Positions 1 through 13,206 of a stretch of DNA of 64,000 nucleotides are shown here, in pieces. The stretch lies in NCBI RefSeq assembly GCF_030272615.1, contig NC_081412.1, positions 548,048,488-548,112,487 of the forward strand, in the 5' to 3' direction. Source of the stretch: Cryptomeria japonica (taxonomy: Eukaryota; Streptophyta; Pinopsida; Cupressales; Cupressaceae). Each line of letters starts with the position of its first letter. The first letter of the stretch is position 1. Both the position numbers and the translations under genes were made by a program. Under the pieces are notes generated by a model. It had not been told where the DNA came from and did no database searches. It saw only the letters and a program-made list of their open reading frames with translations.

Positions 1-659
1 TGTAGTGATAAACTCACAATTAGTCCCATGTCGAGAGGTCTTTATTAACCTTTGTACTTGTTAGAATCTTGTGTCTAGTTAGATATCTATTATTATTTTT
101 GCTTAGTTAGACTCACACCACTTTCTGCTGAGACAAAATCTCTTACCCTTCTCCTTTTGACTTTTACCATTTTGAAAGAGTTTCAAGTTGTAGTTAGTGC
201 CTATTTTAAGGGTTTGATATATGTTATTTATTGTACATGTTTTTTTTAGGGTTTTTATGGAGCTTGTTATTGTGAGGAGTGTACAAGAATCAGTCATATT
301 CACACCCTTTTGATTATTCAAAATTTTGACTTTCCATATTGAATGCTTACTTTTTAGTTTTGTATGCATCTTAATAGTATTTCACATGAACATCATAGTA
401 AAAAATAATAGTGAAAAGGGAAAGATCCAATGCCATCTTTCCTTATGTTTTGAGCCCATTTTGACAAGGTTGACCTTTATGCATTTATTAGTATGCAAGT
501 TGGCAAATAATCTTATCCTAACCTTATTCTATCTCTTGAAGACCCAAGAGTCTAGAATCACATGCTAAATGCACTGGATTCACCACCCTAGTTCATAAAT
601 GGGTGTAGAATTAGCTTACGTTAGTTTTGTGCATGTGGATTTGAACCCTAAACTTTTAA
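1..659. other. AT-rich intergenic DNA, nothing recognised
   Basis: No coding exon, transposon end or RNA gene is visible. The open frames are short and low in complexity. A GGATTTGAACCC string near 632 resembles a reversed Pol III B box, but it has no A box partner. Confidence 0.6.
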
Positions 660-2130
660 ATTTAATTTTAAAAATTAGGCCCATGTTCCCTTTCTTACTA
701 ACTATTATGTGTGAACTAATGGGCAAATTATTTCAAATTGTACACAAGAGTGACGTGTTTAAACACACATAATCCATTTGCATACCAACTAAAAATTTAG
801 GTTCAAGAACATTCATGATGCACCCATAAAGAGCATAACTAGAACATCAACATTGTACAACATGTACTTGCATCATCATTCTAAGCATATTGCATATCAC
901 CTAGATAATATTTGTTCATCACCATTAAAGTGGTTGTTCAGGAGTTTCACCAAGGGAGAATCCCCTTCCTAACAAAATCCTCAACAATGTTCTTAATCAA
1001 ATAACCAATCAATTTTTTTACATCCATGGAGAGCATAACTAGATCATCAACATTGAGTCATGTGCTTGCATCATCATCTTAAGCATATTGCATACCACCT
1101 ATAGTATTTGTTCAACCATTCAAGTGGTTGTTTAGGAGTTTCACTAAGGGAGAATCCCCTACTTAATAAAATCCTCAACAATGTTCCTAATCAAATAGCT
1201 TGTTAATTTTTTTTAAGAGGGGTAAACGTTTTTCACTTGCATCTATAAATGGGTGAGATCACAAACAGGAGAGCTCGTCCCCAATTAGAATATTCAACAA
1301 TAAACACCCCAATAGGATTTGAACCTTGATGGCAAGATCAACAACAACACCACAACTTAAACCATCACACTATGCTAATGTTGGCAAATAGCTAGTTAAT
1401 TGTTACAAGCACACCACAAAGGCAAATATGTTCCAACAACTCAAATTAGGGAAATTTAGATCAATAACCCTAAATTCAATTCCACTTAAAAATTAAGTTT
1501 CACACTTGTGGAAGTGAACAAAATAACCATACAAAGTTCCTAAACAAAAAGCTAGTTAATTGTTATAAGCACAAACATGAAGACAAATATGTTATAGTGC
1601 CTCAAAGTAGAGAAATTTGGATCCATACTCATAAATTGAATTTCACACTTGTGAAAGTGAACTAATTTAATTTTTAAAATTGGACCCATCTTCCCCCTTT
1701 CCCACTAGCTATTTTGAGTGAACTAATGGGTGAATTATTTCAAATTGCAAACAAGGGTGATGCATTTAAAGATGTGTAATCCATTTACATACCACCTAAA
1801 GATTTATGTTAAGAACAATCATGATACATTCATAAAGAGCATAACAAAAGCATCAACATTATATCCTATGCTTGTATCATCGTCCTAAGCATATTGCACA
1901 CCACAATATTTGTTCATCACCATTAAAGTGGCCATTTAGGAGTTTTACCAAGGGAGAACATCCTACTAAGCAAAATCTTCAACCATGTTGCTAAGCAAAT
2001 AGTCAATCAATCATTATAAGCACAAATATGAAGACAAACATGTTATAACGACTCAAAATAGAGAGATTTAGATCTACAACCCCAGATTCAATTTCACTCA
2101 CAAATTCCATTTCACACTTGTGAAAGTAAT
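660..2130. repeat. Diverged tandem duplication array
   Basis: About 350 bp at 660-1015 recurs at 1675-2015 (shared landmarks: a run reading gtgaactaatggg, then gagcataac, then gcatattgca and aagggagaa). A partial third copy lies at 1025-1215. A second unit, with aagcacaaa followed by cacacttgtg, appears near 1385-1510, 1545-1655 and 1998-2125. The copies differ at many sites, so the array is old. No protein is encoded. Confidence 0.7.
1235..1390 (-). mobile_element. Possible tRNA-derived SINE fragment
   Basis: On the minus strand a perfect B-box-like GGTTCAAATCC (1315-1325) lies about 35 bases after a loose A-box-like TGTGATGGTTTA (1359-1370). The spacing fits a Pol III promoter. No flanking duplication or tail was found, so this is weaker than the two SINEs at 5.7 and 8.0 kb. 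Confidence 0.35.
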
Positions 2131-3010
2131 CCAAATAATCATACAAATAAAATTTCAACTCCACAATAATTATCCAACATACCTCAATTATTTGATATAT
2201 TACCAATTGCGTCACCAAACACTAAATATCTGAGATATCTGAAATCTTAGATGGGTCCCTTCAAAACGGAGAGCGGCGACGTTTGAGGACAGCTGACCAT
2301 TTTCCACCATTCGCTCTATCTTGATTGATAAGCCCAGTTGCAACGTACGAACGGAAACTTACTGTATAGAATTCCTGTGCGTTTTGAAAGGCGATACAAA
2401 ACGGGATTCTCTGTTCTGCACGGAAACATGGAGAAGAGACAAACGGATAGATATGGAACGGCTGTGCGCATTCAATACAAATAACGTAACGGAGGTCAAG
2501 GTCGTGGTCATTGATTGATGATAATGGAGGAAAACATTTCACCAGTACAAGGAATGCTGAACAAAGAGACAAATAAATATTCACGTATCGTTCGTACACG
2601 CCCATTGGTATGATAACTCAGAAGATAATGGTCATGGCGGCAATGATTTGTAAAGCTCATGTGATGGATAAGTGGATAGAGTCAATGGATGGCTGGAGAT
2701 CACTTGAAAACTTGTGCAATTTATCTTCCTTACGTGCTTTGGGTTGAACAGTTTCTTTCTTTGGTAAAAGGAGGAGGGAATGGAGTCGGTAGGCCATATA
2801 TATATTTTAAAGTTAAGGATATAGGATTGGGGTCACGTTCAATTGGTGAGAGCTTTTTGTGGTAGGCTATGAGGTCATGAGGTCTAGTTTCCTCCCTGGG
2901 TATCGAGGATGTGTCATGCTAACATCATCAGTCATGTTGAAAAGTTTATGGGGGATACATCATAGTTTATAGGGTGGGGCTTATTTGCTTTTCACAATCC
3001 ATGTGAATAT
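2131..3010. other. Unassigned intergenic DNA
   Basis: The stretch 2260-2610 is richer in G+C than its surroundings and is open for 114 codons on the minus strand (2261-2605) and 65 on the plus strand. Neither translation shows a recognisable domain, and no splice context supports a gene. It may be a gene fragment. The rest of the stretch is AT-rich with nothing visible. Confidence 0.4.
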
Positions 3011-4135
3011 CACTTAGTTGTTTCTGCATTTGATTGTGTGTCTATTTTTTGGTTCCTCTCCATTTGAATATCACTTAGTTGCAAAAATCAAACATGAATA
3101 AAAATTGATCTTTTTCTTTTAAAAGAAAGAATCTAGTTTTGGTAGTGTGTCGAAAACCATCATCAATTGTATATCTAACTCTCATTCATATTCTTTTTGC
3201 TTTCTTCTTTTTGTTTTTTTGTGGGGGGGGGGGGGTAATTTCTTCTTCAAAGATGACATGAGGAGAGCCTTTTGAATCATGCGGGAAAGATGACCAAAGT
3301 TATTGCTCAACTCTTGTGCTAAAAGAAGAGCTTGAATTTGGAGATCTTTGTCCTCATTGTCTAATACAACCCTACTATGTCTACATATTCCCTTGTACCA
3401 TTGATCTAGATAAAACCTTCTATAGTGGAAAACTTGTTGATAGGGAATTGACTATCATTGGAAATCTCCTCCATTTTTCTTCTATTATTTTATCCATGCT
3501 TTCCTTTGGGTCTAAAATTCACTTTTGTAAATTGTGACTTTCCATTTACAATATCAAACATTAATGCTATCAGATTTTTACAATTCATGCAAAAAATCAC
3601 TTAGTTGTTTTTGGATTTGATTTTGTGTCTATTTTTAGTTGCTTCTATATTTGAATATCACTTAGTTGCAAAAATCAAACATGTACTAAAATTAATCTTT
3701 TTCTTTTACAAGAAAGAATCTATTCTTTATAGCATTTTGAGAACCATCATCAATTGTATATCTAGCTCTCATTCATATTCTTTTTGCTTTCAATTTTTTG
3801 GTGTTTCATTTCTTCTTCAAAGATGACATGAGGAGAGCCTTCTAAATCATGGGGTAAAGAAAATCAAAGCTATTGCCTAGCTCTCTTGCGTTAAAATAAG
3901 AGCTTGAATTTGGAGATCTTTGAACTCATAATCTAATACAACCCTATTGTCTCAACATCTTCCCTTGTACCATCAATCTATATAAAATCTTATAACCTTC
4001 TATAGGGGAAAACTTGCTGATAGAGAATTGGTTATCATTAGAAATTCCCCCCTTCATTTTTCTTCTATTCTTTTATCCATGCTCCTTTGGGTCTAAAATT
4101 CACTTTTGTTTTATGGCTTTCCATTCACAATATGA
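3011..4135. repeat. Two-copy tandem duplication, period about 587 bp
   Basis: The segment starting tcacttagttgtttctgc at 3011 is repeated from 3598 with the same order of landmarks: gcaaaaatcaaacatg, agaaagaatct, tcaattgtatatct, gacatgaggagagcc, gagcttgaatttgg and ttctattattttatccatgc. The first copy contains a run of G at about 3223-3235. A shorter internal echo of tatcacttagttg occurs in each copy. No function can be given. Confidence 0.75.
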
Positions 4136-5712
4136 GAAGAATTTCTTTACATAACAATTCGTCTTCCTCCTCCTTAAGATCTTAAGGTATAAATTCTTTT
4201 GTCATCGCCAAGTGGGGAATCAACATCACAAGCAAAATTTGACTCAACAATATAATTCTCTACCCTCAAAATTTCTATGGCTAACCAAATTTCTTCATTT
4301 GTGATGGGGAATGAACTATCCTTGACCTTAGTTGTAGAAATTGCTAAGCACTCAAATTCAAAAGAACAAATAAAGGAGAGCTTAAACATTTAGCTAATAT
4401 TGCCATAAAATAATCGAGATTCCTCCATATAAAATCTAAACTAGGCTTTGCGTGTTTCAGGAATTCATTTTTGCAAGTGAGCTACCTAGATGTAACTAGA
4501 ACATTACAAAAGAGACACTTTGCCCTCCATAAAAAACATCTAAAAGGCAACCCTCCATAGTTAACCTATTGAGTACATGGGCCACATGTAGAAAAATCCA
4601 AATAAAATGGAAAAGAGGTTTGGAGATGTTTACCATAGAAAAAGCGCTAGAAAATCTGTTATAACTATCATCCTTTTCCAAATCAATACTCACAAAATCT
4701 CCAAATTTTTATGCCAATAACTTTTAAAATATAATGTTTTGCATAACTAGAGGAAGTCTATAAAAAGAATCCATTTTAGAATTTTAGAAAATTATCTCTC
4801 TATATTAAAGAAAGGTTTCCAATGACACATGAACACACTAACCTTGTGAAATTAGAACTAAGGAATCTAGCACAAAACAAAAAAGAAACCCCTAGATAAT
4901 AGAGATAATGAAGGTTATTTTATATTATTCCAATTTTTTTTCATCAATTTTATGAATCTCCTTAATCATAAGTCTTATACTTATTAACAATTGTATATCA
5001 TCTATCCAAATACTTAGGAAAAATAAAGATTCAAAACATCCTTTGCAAAATAAATTAGAATGTAACCTAAGGAAATGAAAATTGAGCCTTGCCAATCCTT
5101 ATCACCAAAAGACAAATATTTTCTCCATCACTCTTCTTCTAATAAATTATAGTGCTAAAGGTTGGGTCAATGTCATCTATGTTCATATGTTAAGACTAGT
5201 CCTCAATAGGAGGCACCCTCATAAGCATATGATAATACTAATTGTCTTTATTCAATATTTGTTCCTTACAAATAAATCACATAGATGAAAAGGATTTAAG
5301 GCATCGTTAAAGCTTTGATAAATTTTCCTCTTCCCAAACTCTTTTGCTTGCAATGACAATTTCTTAACTAGAATTATCTCTTTGGTACTAAAATATTTTT
5401 AAAGAAGTTTTGAAAGCCAAAATATTTCACGTTAAAACAAAAAATACTAAACTTCTCTCATCCCAAACCATTCTTCTTCCCCATAGAAACTCCCTTCATT
5501 TCTTGGTTGCAAACTCACCTTTACCTCTAATTAAAATCATCCTTTCAACTACAAAATTCCTCTTGTCCTCTCTCTTCCACTACACCCCTTGCTCCTATTT
5601 CTACCTCTCTTTCCACACCTTAGAGCCTCACTCATTAGTAAGCACACATTTTTTGCATTGAGACTTTGGTGATCTTTCCTACAAATACCAAAACAAAGCT
5701 TAGTGTTTGGAT
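4136..5712. other. AT-rich intergenic DNA, no gene recognised
   Basis: Short minus-strand frames near 4174-4389 and 4496-4693 show no known domain, and the plus-strand frames near 5082-5661 are low in complexity. Nothing here can be supported as a gene. Confidence 0.55.
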
Positions 5713-5726
5713 TATCTTGCATCTTT

Positions 5727-5972
5727 TTTTCTTTTTTTTTGTCGTTAGAGTATCCCTACGGCCCCAGCCTAGTGTGCCCCGACCTTACCCTAGTTTAGGC
5801 AAGGGGCGAGCTAGGGGTGAGACTAATCCCTGTGGCCATGGTGCCATCGGGTGCCATCAACACCGCCCCCAAGTGCCCGTGGTAGAATAACTCTGGGAGA
5901 GAGAGTCGAACCCAATACCCCAAGGAGCAAACTTGAGACTTAAGACCAACTACTCTAACCCGTGGGGGTGAC
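5727..5972 (-). mobile_element. tRNA-derived SINE with 14-bp target duplication
   Basis: Read on the minus strand, the element has an A box (TAGAGTAGTTGG, complement of 5946-5957) and a B box (GGGTTCGACTCTC, complement of 5901-5913) about 35 bases apart, as in tRNA-derived Pol III promoters. It ends in a run of A (the T tract at about 5721-5741 on the plus strand). The 14-bp direct repeat TATCTTGCATCTTT flanks it at 5713-5726 and 5973-5986, as expected for LINE-mediated insertion. Its central part (gtgagactaatcc, ggggcgag) is shared with the element at 7991-8252, so both belong to one family. SINEs encode no protein and depend on a LINE. Confidence 0.88.
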
Positions 5973-5986
5973 TATCTTGCATCTTT

Positions 5987-7976
5987 ATCCTTTTTGATGT
6001 CCTTAAAAAAAATCTCCCATCAATGTGCCTACTACCTTAGCTCATTTACCTTCACCCACCATTATCTTCTTATTAGTTATGAGTGAGTCTCCTTTACACA
6101 TAATTCACGCTTTTTTCTATGAAGTTGTTAGAGCTTCAATCATACCATAACTTAACCAATGTTTAATCAATTATAATTGCATGCTTGAAAGTCAAATTTT
6201 AATTATAATGACATGCTTGAAAGTCAAACTTTAGCTAAACTTTAAAACTTTAGAATTAAAAAATATAAAGTGTATGAATTATAATATAATTATTAATTTT
6301 AAAATATTGTAATAAAAAATATTTAAAAGTAAAGACATATCGTACTTAATTCAATGTATCTTAAAATAAAAGAATTTTATTTAATTAATTATAATTATAT
6401 ACATTTTAAAAAGCTTACCTTTACTTAAACTTTTCACAAATTATATGGAATGATATATTAGTATCTCGTTTCAATAAAAAGGCATGCAAACAAGATTAAA
6501 TTGGTCTTAAACACAAAGAATGAGACTAAAAGATGATTATTTCTTTTAACTTTTTTCATATAAATTTTAATTCGATGTTAAAATTTTATTTTTTATTGAC
6601 TTTTAACTTTTTCATATTTTCTAATTTATTATTATTATTATTGAAATAACTTGTACTTTATTAGAGTGTAAGATCATTATAAAATATAATAAACTTTACG
6701 ATGTCACTTTTATTATAATAATAATCATTTCAAATTAAAATTTATTAGGTTAAATATATTTAAATTTAATGTATGTCCGTATTAAGATTTGGAAGACAAT
6801 AATACAAATTTATGAAGATAAAAAATTCCAACACAAGTGTGAAATTGAATTATTATCAAGTTAGTTTATATTAGCAATATTTATGAGATTAAGGTATTAT
6901 GTTTCCAAAAGTGTTGTATTGAATGCATTTATTATCTCTTATCCTACTAAAATAATAATTAAAATTACACTTAATTACCATATATTGTATTGTGCATATA
7001 AATTTATAAACTTTCCTAAAAATTCTAAAAGCAAATGTTATTTTCTTTTAACTTCCCAACCGAATAAGTGAGAAGTAAACTTTACCTAATTCTATAACTC
7101 CACTAGTCTTCAAAATTTAACTCATAAGAATAGAAATGACTTAATGCCTTCATTTCAAATATATTCAAGTATAAGCATGATACTATAGAAAATATTTAGC
7201 CTCCTTTCTATTTATCTTTTCTCTCATGCATAAAAAATAGGTAGAGAAACAAAGAAAAAGCTGAGAAATATAATATCTTAAACAATTAAAAAATGTCACT
7301 TATATTTTGTTATAAAACTAAAAGGTATGAAAAATAAAGAATAATGATACATTGTACAACAATAAATAAAATATTATGATTAAATAATACATTTAAATAT
7401 GTTTTTTTTTGGTAATTTATTTCTAGATTCATGTTCACACCCACTCACAAAATTAAAATTCATAATCAAAATAATTTAAATGAAGATAACACGAGAAGTT
7501 AATACTACCATTTTTCATCACTCAATCCTTCCTTTTAACCTCTCTAGAGAACTCTATAACAGATGCCCTAGAAATGACCAAAAGTTCTGAGAAGGAGCCT
7601 ATCTCTTTCCACCAAGGGCTCATAATTTTTCTCTACCATATTCATTTAGACATGTGTCACCCCCAACCCATTGTTGTGGAGGAAGCCCCCTACATTCTAA
7701 TTCCCTTCTCGTTACTACTAGTTTGGACTCCCTTGACAGACATAAAATTAAAAAGAAGTGCTTACTGAACCTTGGTGATTAAGGTGAAAAATGGGTGTTT
7801 ACTAGTCTAGGCACACAAATTAGGAAACAACCCCACTTTCAACAATAATCATACTAAGGTAAATGATACTCAATAGGTTCAACCTCAAAACCCATTGACA
7901 AAGGACCTAGACACATATTGGAATTCAATTACCTTGTTTGAGTTGAAATGAATTTTGGAATGATGTGAATTAAATG
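5987..7976. other. AT-rich intergenic DNA
   Basis: Very AT-rich, with many ATTATT and AATAAT runs (for example 6290-6320 and 6630-6650). No exon, transposon boundary or RNA gene was recognised. Confidence 0.6.
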
Positions 7977-7990
7977 CAAGAACTAGGGTT

Positions 7991-8252
7991 TTTTTTTTTA
8001 ACTCTAAGGTATCCTCGTGTCTCAACCAAGCAATTTCCACCAGACCTTGCCTTGGGCTTACCTTTTATTGCCAAGTTGGGGTCACTAAGGGGCGAGTTGA
8101 GGTGAGACTAGTCCATTGTGGACAACTAAGAAGGCTCAAACAACCCAACCGACAATTAAATCCAGCATGCGAGAGTTGAACCTTGGACCTACATGGGACA
8201 AGCCCAAAGCCTTAGTACAACCTTACCAACTATTTGAGCTGGTGGGTTTCCC
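7991..8252 (-). mobile_element. tRNA-derived SINE, same family as the one at 5.7 kb
   Basis: On the minus strand there is an A-box-like segment (TCAAATAGTTGG, complement of about 8225-8236) followed by a B-box-like segment (AGGTTCAACTCTC, complement of 8171-8183). It shares the ggggcgag and gtgagactagtcc blocks with the other SINE and ends in an A run (T tract at about 7989-7999). Flanks CAAGAACTAGGGTT (7977-7990) and CAAGAACTAAGGTT (8253-8266) match at 13 of 14 positions, a slightly decayed target duplication. Confidence 0.82.
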
Positions 8253-8266
8253 CAAGAACTAAGGTT

Positions 8267-9927
8267 GATGATGTAGAATTGATAAAGATTAGCATGCATA
8301 GACAATTTCAAAATAAATATGCAGATATAGAGTACAAAAATGGAAATAGGAAGTAGAGAGGAATATGTGGATGGAATATGGGCCCAAAATTTTGGGACAG
8401 AGATGTTAGGCATTCTTGACCCAAAATTGTCAGATGTAGATAACATAAATAGTTTTAGAATCAGGATGTCGAGCTCTAAGTATCTCCCTGAAATTTCATC
8501 GGAAAGACATTTGGTCACTGATGCTAAGTAGCCTTGACCCATTTTTTTTACTTATTCAAAATTTGGTGTTGTGAGTCTTGTTTTTTCTCTTTTTAGATCT
8601 ATATTTGTTGTCTCTAGATACTATAACTTGCACACACAAAGAGGAAAAAATGTTGTTGGATTGATAGGTGTTTGCCTAGGGCAAACCCTAGGTTTGGAAT
8701 TAACCCTATGATGAATTGAAATGAAAATGAAAGTGTGCCTTGATAGGGAAGAGGCTAAAATTGGAATTGAAAAGTTGAATTGAAATATTATACCTTTATG
8801 AATCTTCCTTTTCTTGAAGTCTTTATGGAAAGGTTGATATTGCCAAGTAGGAATTCATGGATGTCTTTGTGAGAACTTGATCATACATGCCGTCTTGAAT
8901 GCTTGAAATCTAAATACTTGATGTCTTCTTCACTGCTTTAATAACACTAATGAAGAGCATAAAGATGTTGACTCCAACCCTAGGAGATCTAACATGCTTG
9001 CAGGTTAGTTGCTGGCCAAATAAAAAGAGAAGGTGAATGGGGATGATAATGAGGTTGAGTCTGGGATGAAGGAATTTAAATATTTTGAGGATGGGGATAG
9101 CTCAGAGAAGGTGACTAACAACCAATCAAAGAATTCTCGCCACTTGGACAACACCAAGATGACTTTGTTGTACTTGATTGAAGGTGCCCACCTGGCTAAA
9201 GATGCCCACCAAGCTAGTGACCCCCACACTTGCACAGAATGTGACACAACAACTGCTAAACTTGCATCATTTAAGGTGAAGGTCTTGGACATTGAAAATA
9301 AGTTGGTGAGTCTATTCAGGTTAGGCTCGAAGGTGATGAACGGGTCTACCACCATGATCTGTCTGTTGTAGGAGAAGGAACTGATAATACATGACAACAC
9401 GAATATACATTACAAAGATATGTTTAAGTTCCCCATGAGGACTGGGGTGACCTCTTTGCTTAGGCCCTTGGTTGTTGTTTTTAGGTCTTCTGGTTGTGTA
9501 CTTTAAAAAAAAATTAAAACTTATTGTTGGTTTATTACTATATAGACTATTTATGATATTAGCAACTGGTTTATTGTTAAAATATTGTTAATGTGCTATT
9601 AATAGCTTGCTTATGCTACCTTTGAGCTATTTGTTAAAAGGGTTAGCACATTAGTTTTTCTACTTCTAATATAAAAAAAATGAGAAGTCAATACATTGCA
9701 ACATATTTGAACCCAAGGCTTAAAGTATCTCCTTTATTTTTTATTTCAAACAAAATTTAGTTATAATCCAATGGCTAGAAATGCACTTGGAAGTTAAACA
9801 TGGATGAATATGTTTATTAAGGTGTCATTGAAGCTATAACTTAGAGGTATAGTGGAGATGGAGTGTTTATTATCGTCATATTATTTATAGTATATGAATG
9901 TCTATGTTTTTGTAAAGGTGAAATGTG

Positions 9928-9928
<1 letters not shown>
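8267..9928. other. Intergenic DNA with one unassigned open frame
   Basis: A plus-strand frame at 9033-9371 (112 codons) has a fairly natural amino-acid mix and an acidic, Ser/Asn-rich start, but no domain I recognise. The opposite strand is open as well (9005-9400). It may be part of a decayed retroelement gag or a gene fragment. Nothing else is visible. Confidence 0.4.

Positions 9929-9966
<38 letters not shown>
9929..9966. repeat. (TA)19 microsatellite
   Basis: An uninterrupted alternating TA tract of 38 bases. Such tracts mutate quickly in length. Confidence 0.95.
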
Positions 9967-9969
<3 letters not shown>

Positions 9970-12900
9970 TCAAATTATGTATTCTATTTAAGACTCGACA
10001 TACACCATATTTTAATATGAACTTGAACCCTATTCTATGATACATTCATATCTTCTTTAATTTTTTTGTTTTAGTCTTAGGTCATGATTGTAAGGGCAAT
10101 CCTAAACGTAGTTCATAATTGCATATGCAACCTTGACCTCTAATTTTTAATTCAAATCATCTATTACTTGTTAACTCAAGTACACAATATTCAAATTTAC
10201 ATATGTGTTGTATAAAAGGATGAGTCATTTCTACATCCGTCCATCTTACATCTAATCATCGAATTATCATCATAGAGAGCATATTAATATATGTATTCAT
10301 AAGGACATTTCTAAGCATTTGCATTTTATCTAACATGTTATGAGCTTGTTATAGATCATTGAATTGATCAAGGGGCTCACTCAAGGCACAAGGTGGGAAT
10401 TTAGTTGATTTTCATTCCTTAGCATAACCGGGTCTAAGAATGCTTCTAAGCAACACCATTCTAGACATGTAGGCAAACAAAAATCTTAAGATCGAAAGTA
10501 TACAGTTCAAAGTTGTGCAAAAAATTTAAGACTATAGAAGTAGCTCAAGGTTACAAATTTCTAGATTAGCGCGACTCTATTTTAATTCATTCCCACTCCA
10601 TCAAAACTCACCTTCAATTTAGATTACTAAACATACACTACAATTGAAACTAATAAATATATCTTTTAAGGTTTGGACAATTTGCCTCAAGGTTGTGTGT
10701 TCATACCATATATTGTGACATCATTTGACTCAAACAACAATAAATTTTTTTATATTACTAATAAAATATCTTTTTAATTATATAAATTTATTTCTACAAC
10801 TTTATTACAACTTTAAATTGATTCTGATTCTGATTATGATTGTTTTATTACTTTATTTAAGTAATAAATCTACTTAGAAGATTGTATTTCTTTTTTTTTT
10901 TCCACTTTTGTTTAACTATTAACTCTTGCGGGATCGAGCGAGTTAGTTGCAAAGTGCGGTGTGTCATTGTCGATGTAAATAAATTTACATTTACATATAA
11001 AATATAAGATGAATTTCCAGTCCGCATTACCTCCTCTCGAGATTCAAACATGGAGATTCTCCGAAAGAAGACAGAGAAAAAGCATACTTTAGATATGAAT
11101 TAAAAATAATCTCAAAAAGCGTGTTTCAAAAAGGAATTCATGAATTATAGAAAAACCTTTTTGACCACGAAAAAGAGACGAGATAAATTTGAATTAATAC
11201 CTGAGATAAGCATAAAAAATCCTTAATTTCAGGCATAAATTAGGGCATGGATTTCAGGGTAAAGTTTGAACGGATTGTATTTCTTGTGTAAAAATTTTTC
11301 GAATTAAAAGTTTTGAATTATATTTTGTAAATTATTATTAAGAAGAGAAAAATAAGTAGAGAATGTGATCTGAGATCTAGATTTGAAAAATTCAGTACAA
11401 CTTTATGAAAAATGTATTATCTATAATATATTTTTATAGATTGTAGAACTATCACATTCTAAATTTGTATGTTTTTGTTATTTAAAGTGTTTGGAATAAT
11501 CAATCATATTTTGATTGTTTACAAGGAAAATCGATGTTAAAAAATTTGTTATTTATTAGAAAGAATATTATCAATGATTTGTCATATTGTTTATTCTATT
11601 GAACTGAAGAATTGATTAAATTTAATTGATAAGAATGATAAAATGTTGATTGATGATACCATACACCAAACTTCAAATCCCCAAATTCAACCTGTAAAGA
11701 TTCAAATTGAAAAATTCAACCTATTAATGACTTTGACAGACTAAATTTATAGTAATCCAGTTGTTTGTATCGAAAAGATTATCAGATTGGTAGTTTTGGC
11801 AGTGATTGAGGAAGCGTCAATATCTTGAAATTTAGTAAATATGTATTTTCGCACTGTAGCGTTGGCATTATGTTGTTCTCACAGAAAAAAAAGAGGGTAC
11901 AGTCAAAGAAAATGGATGATGAACAGAGTTGGTTGGTTGGTTGGTATGTTCTTTTGTATTAACAAATCAGAATTCTTTAAGCGTCAATTTGGCAGCTTTC
12001 AACTTTATCTTTGACTCGTTAAAAAAATATATGAACACAGAAAGTCCCCACCTCATGATATCGAGATTGAATTAAAGTGAATCTATTTTGAATTCCACAC
12101 ACAACTGCAATGATTTTATATTTGATTCTTTCCTATCACGCCCGCCTTTTGGGTATGCTACCAATTTTTAAGTCTAATATTAGAACAAAACAAAATAATT
12201 TTCAAGTCCACCTTTTTTTTTTCTTGCAATACAAATTAGGTGCATATTGTTTAAGCGAATCGAAATGCCTTTTCAAGTCCAGGAAAAGCAACAGGAAATC
12301 ATTTTTATTTGATATTAATTTTTAATTTTTAATTTTAACTTTATCTCTAAAATACTTTTTATGTATTTATTTAGGTTATTCAGCTACTGGTTATTTTTTC
12401 AGCAGCACAGCAGGCAGAGACTGTAGTAAGCAGGAGGCACAGAGAGTCTGTAAATGGTGGAAGTACGTGAAAGAATAAAAGATGTTTCTTTGGCGGTTTC
12501 ATTTTTTGTTTTGCAGGTTTTGAGTTTTTAGAGTTTCATCCTTACAATTTTTTACTGATGGCAGTCTATTTAAATTCCATGGCATTTATAAGTAGACGTG
12601 GCATTTAGTGTTAGGAGATATCGCATTTGTAGAATATAAGCATTTCTAAGTTCAGGAGATAAATAGTGGCTTCATTGGATAAAAAGGAGGCGAACATAAG
12701 CACTCCATGTTTTGCTTAGGGCGGGGAAAAGAATTGGTATTTAAAACCCTAGCTAGACAAAGAGATTTTATACAGGTGTAAATGCCAATTTAATCTCTTA
12801 GTTATATTTCATTTCGAGAAATGAATAGCAGTGGCAGAGGAATTTTAGTTTGGTCTTAGGTGAAATTTAGGAAAAAGCCAGCATTGGTAATGCCTGGCAA

Positions 12901-13023
12901 CTCCGGACTCGCTTGAGTTTGATATTTAGTAACTAAGCTTTTAAATACAACTGCAAGAGTGGTTAAGTGGGTCGGGAGCTGGGCATATGCTGAAAGAAAC
13001 ACGTAGCGTTAGTATTGTAGTCT
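9967..13023. other. Upstream region of the AHL gene
   Basis: AT-rich DNA ahead of the coding start. It should contain the promoter and 5' untranslated region, but no single TATA box or start site can be defended. TATA-like strings such as tatttaaa occur near 12738. No transposon ends were recognised. Short frames (for example 10857-11051 minus and 12110-12325 plus) look random. Confidence 0.45.
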
Positions 13024-13206
13024 ATGCTGATAGATGGGGAATGCACAATTCTGGTTATTTTAAATTTATATACGGAAAATTTCTTAGTGGCTTTGAAATC
13101 TATGAATGGAGGGCAGAGAGTCCGTGGGGTTGAGTGGTCCTGCGTCTTTTGGTGCACTTTTGCAGCAGCAGCAGCAGCAGCAGAGAGGAGTAGGCTCTCT
13201 ACATAA
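13024..13206 (+). promoter_or_regulatory. Possible upstream ORF overlapping the AHL start
   Basis: A 60-codon frame begins with ATG at 13024, 82 bases before the AHL ATG, and runs past it in another frame to 13206. The CAG run of the AHL exon is read here as poly-Ala. If transcription starts upstream of 13024, ribosomes using this ATG would bypass the AHL start, so it could lower translation. The transcription start is unknown, so the effect is inferred. Confidence 0.3.

Noticed and set aside
2261-2605. 114-codon minus-strand frame as a gene
   Set aside because: No recognisable domain, no splice or promoter context, and the opposite strand is partly open too. It is mentioned only as unassigned.
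5727-8252. tRNA genes suggested by A and B boxes
   Set aside because: No cloverleaf can be formed. The boxes are followed by SINE-type bodies, A-rich tails and target duplications.
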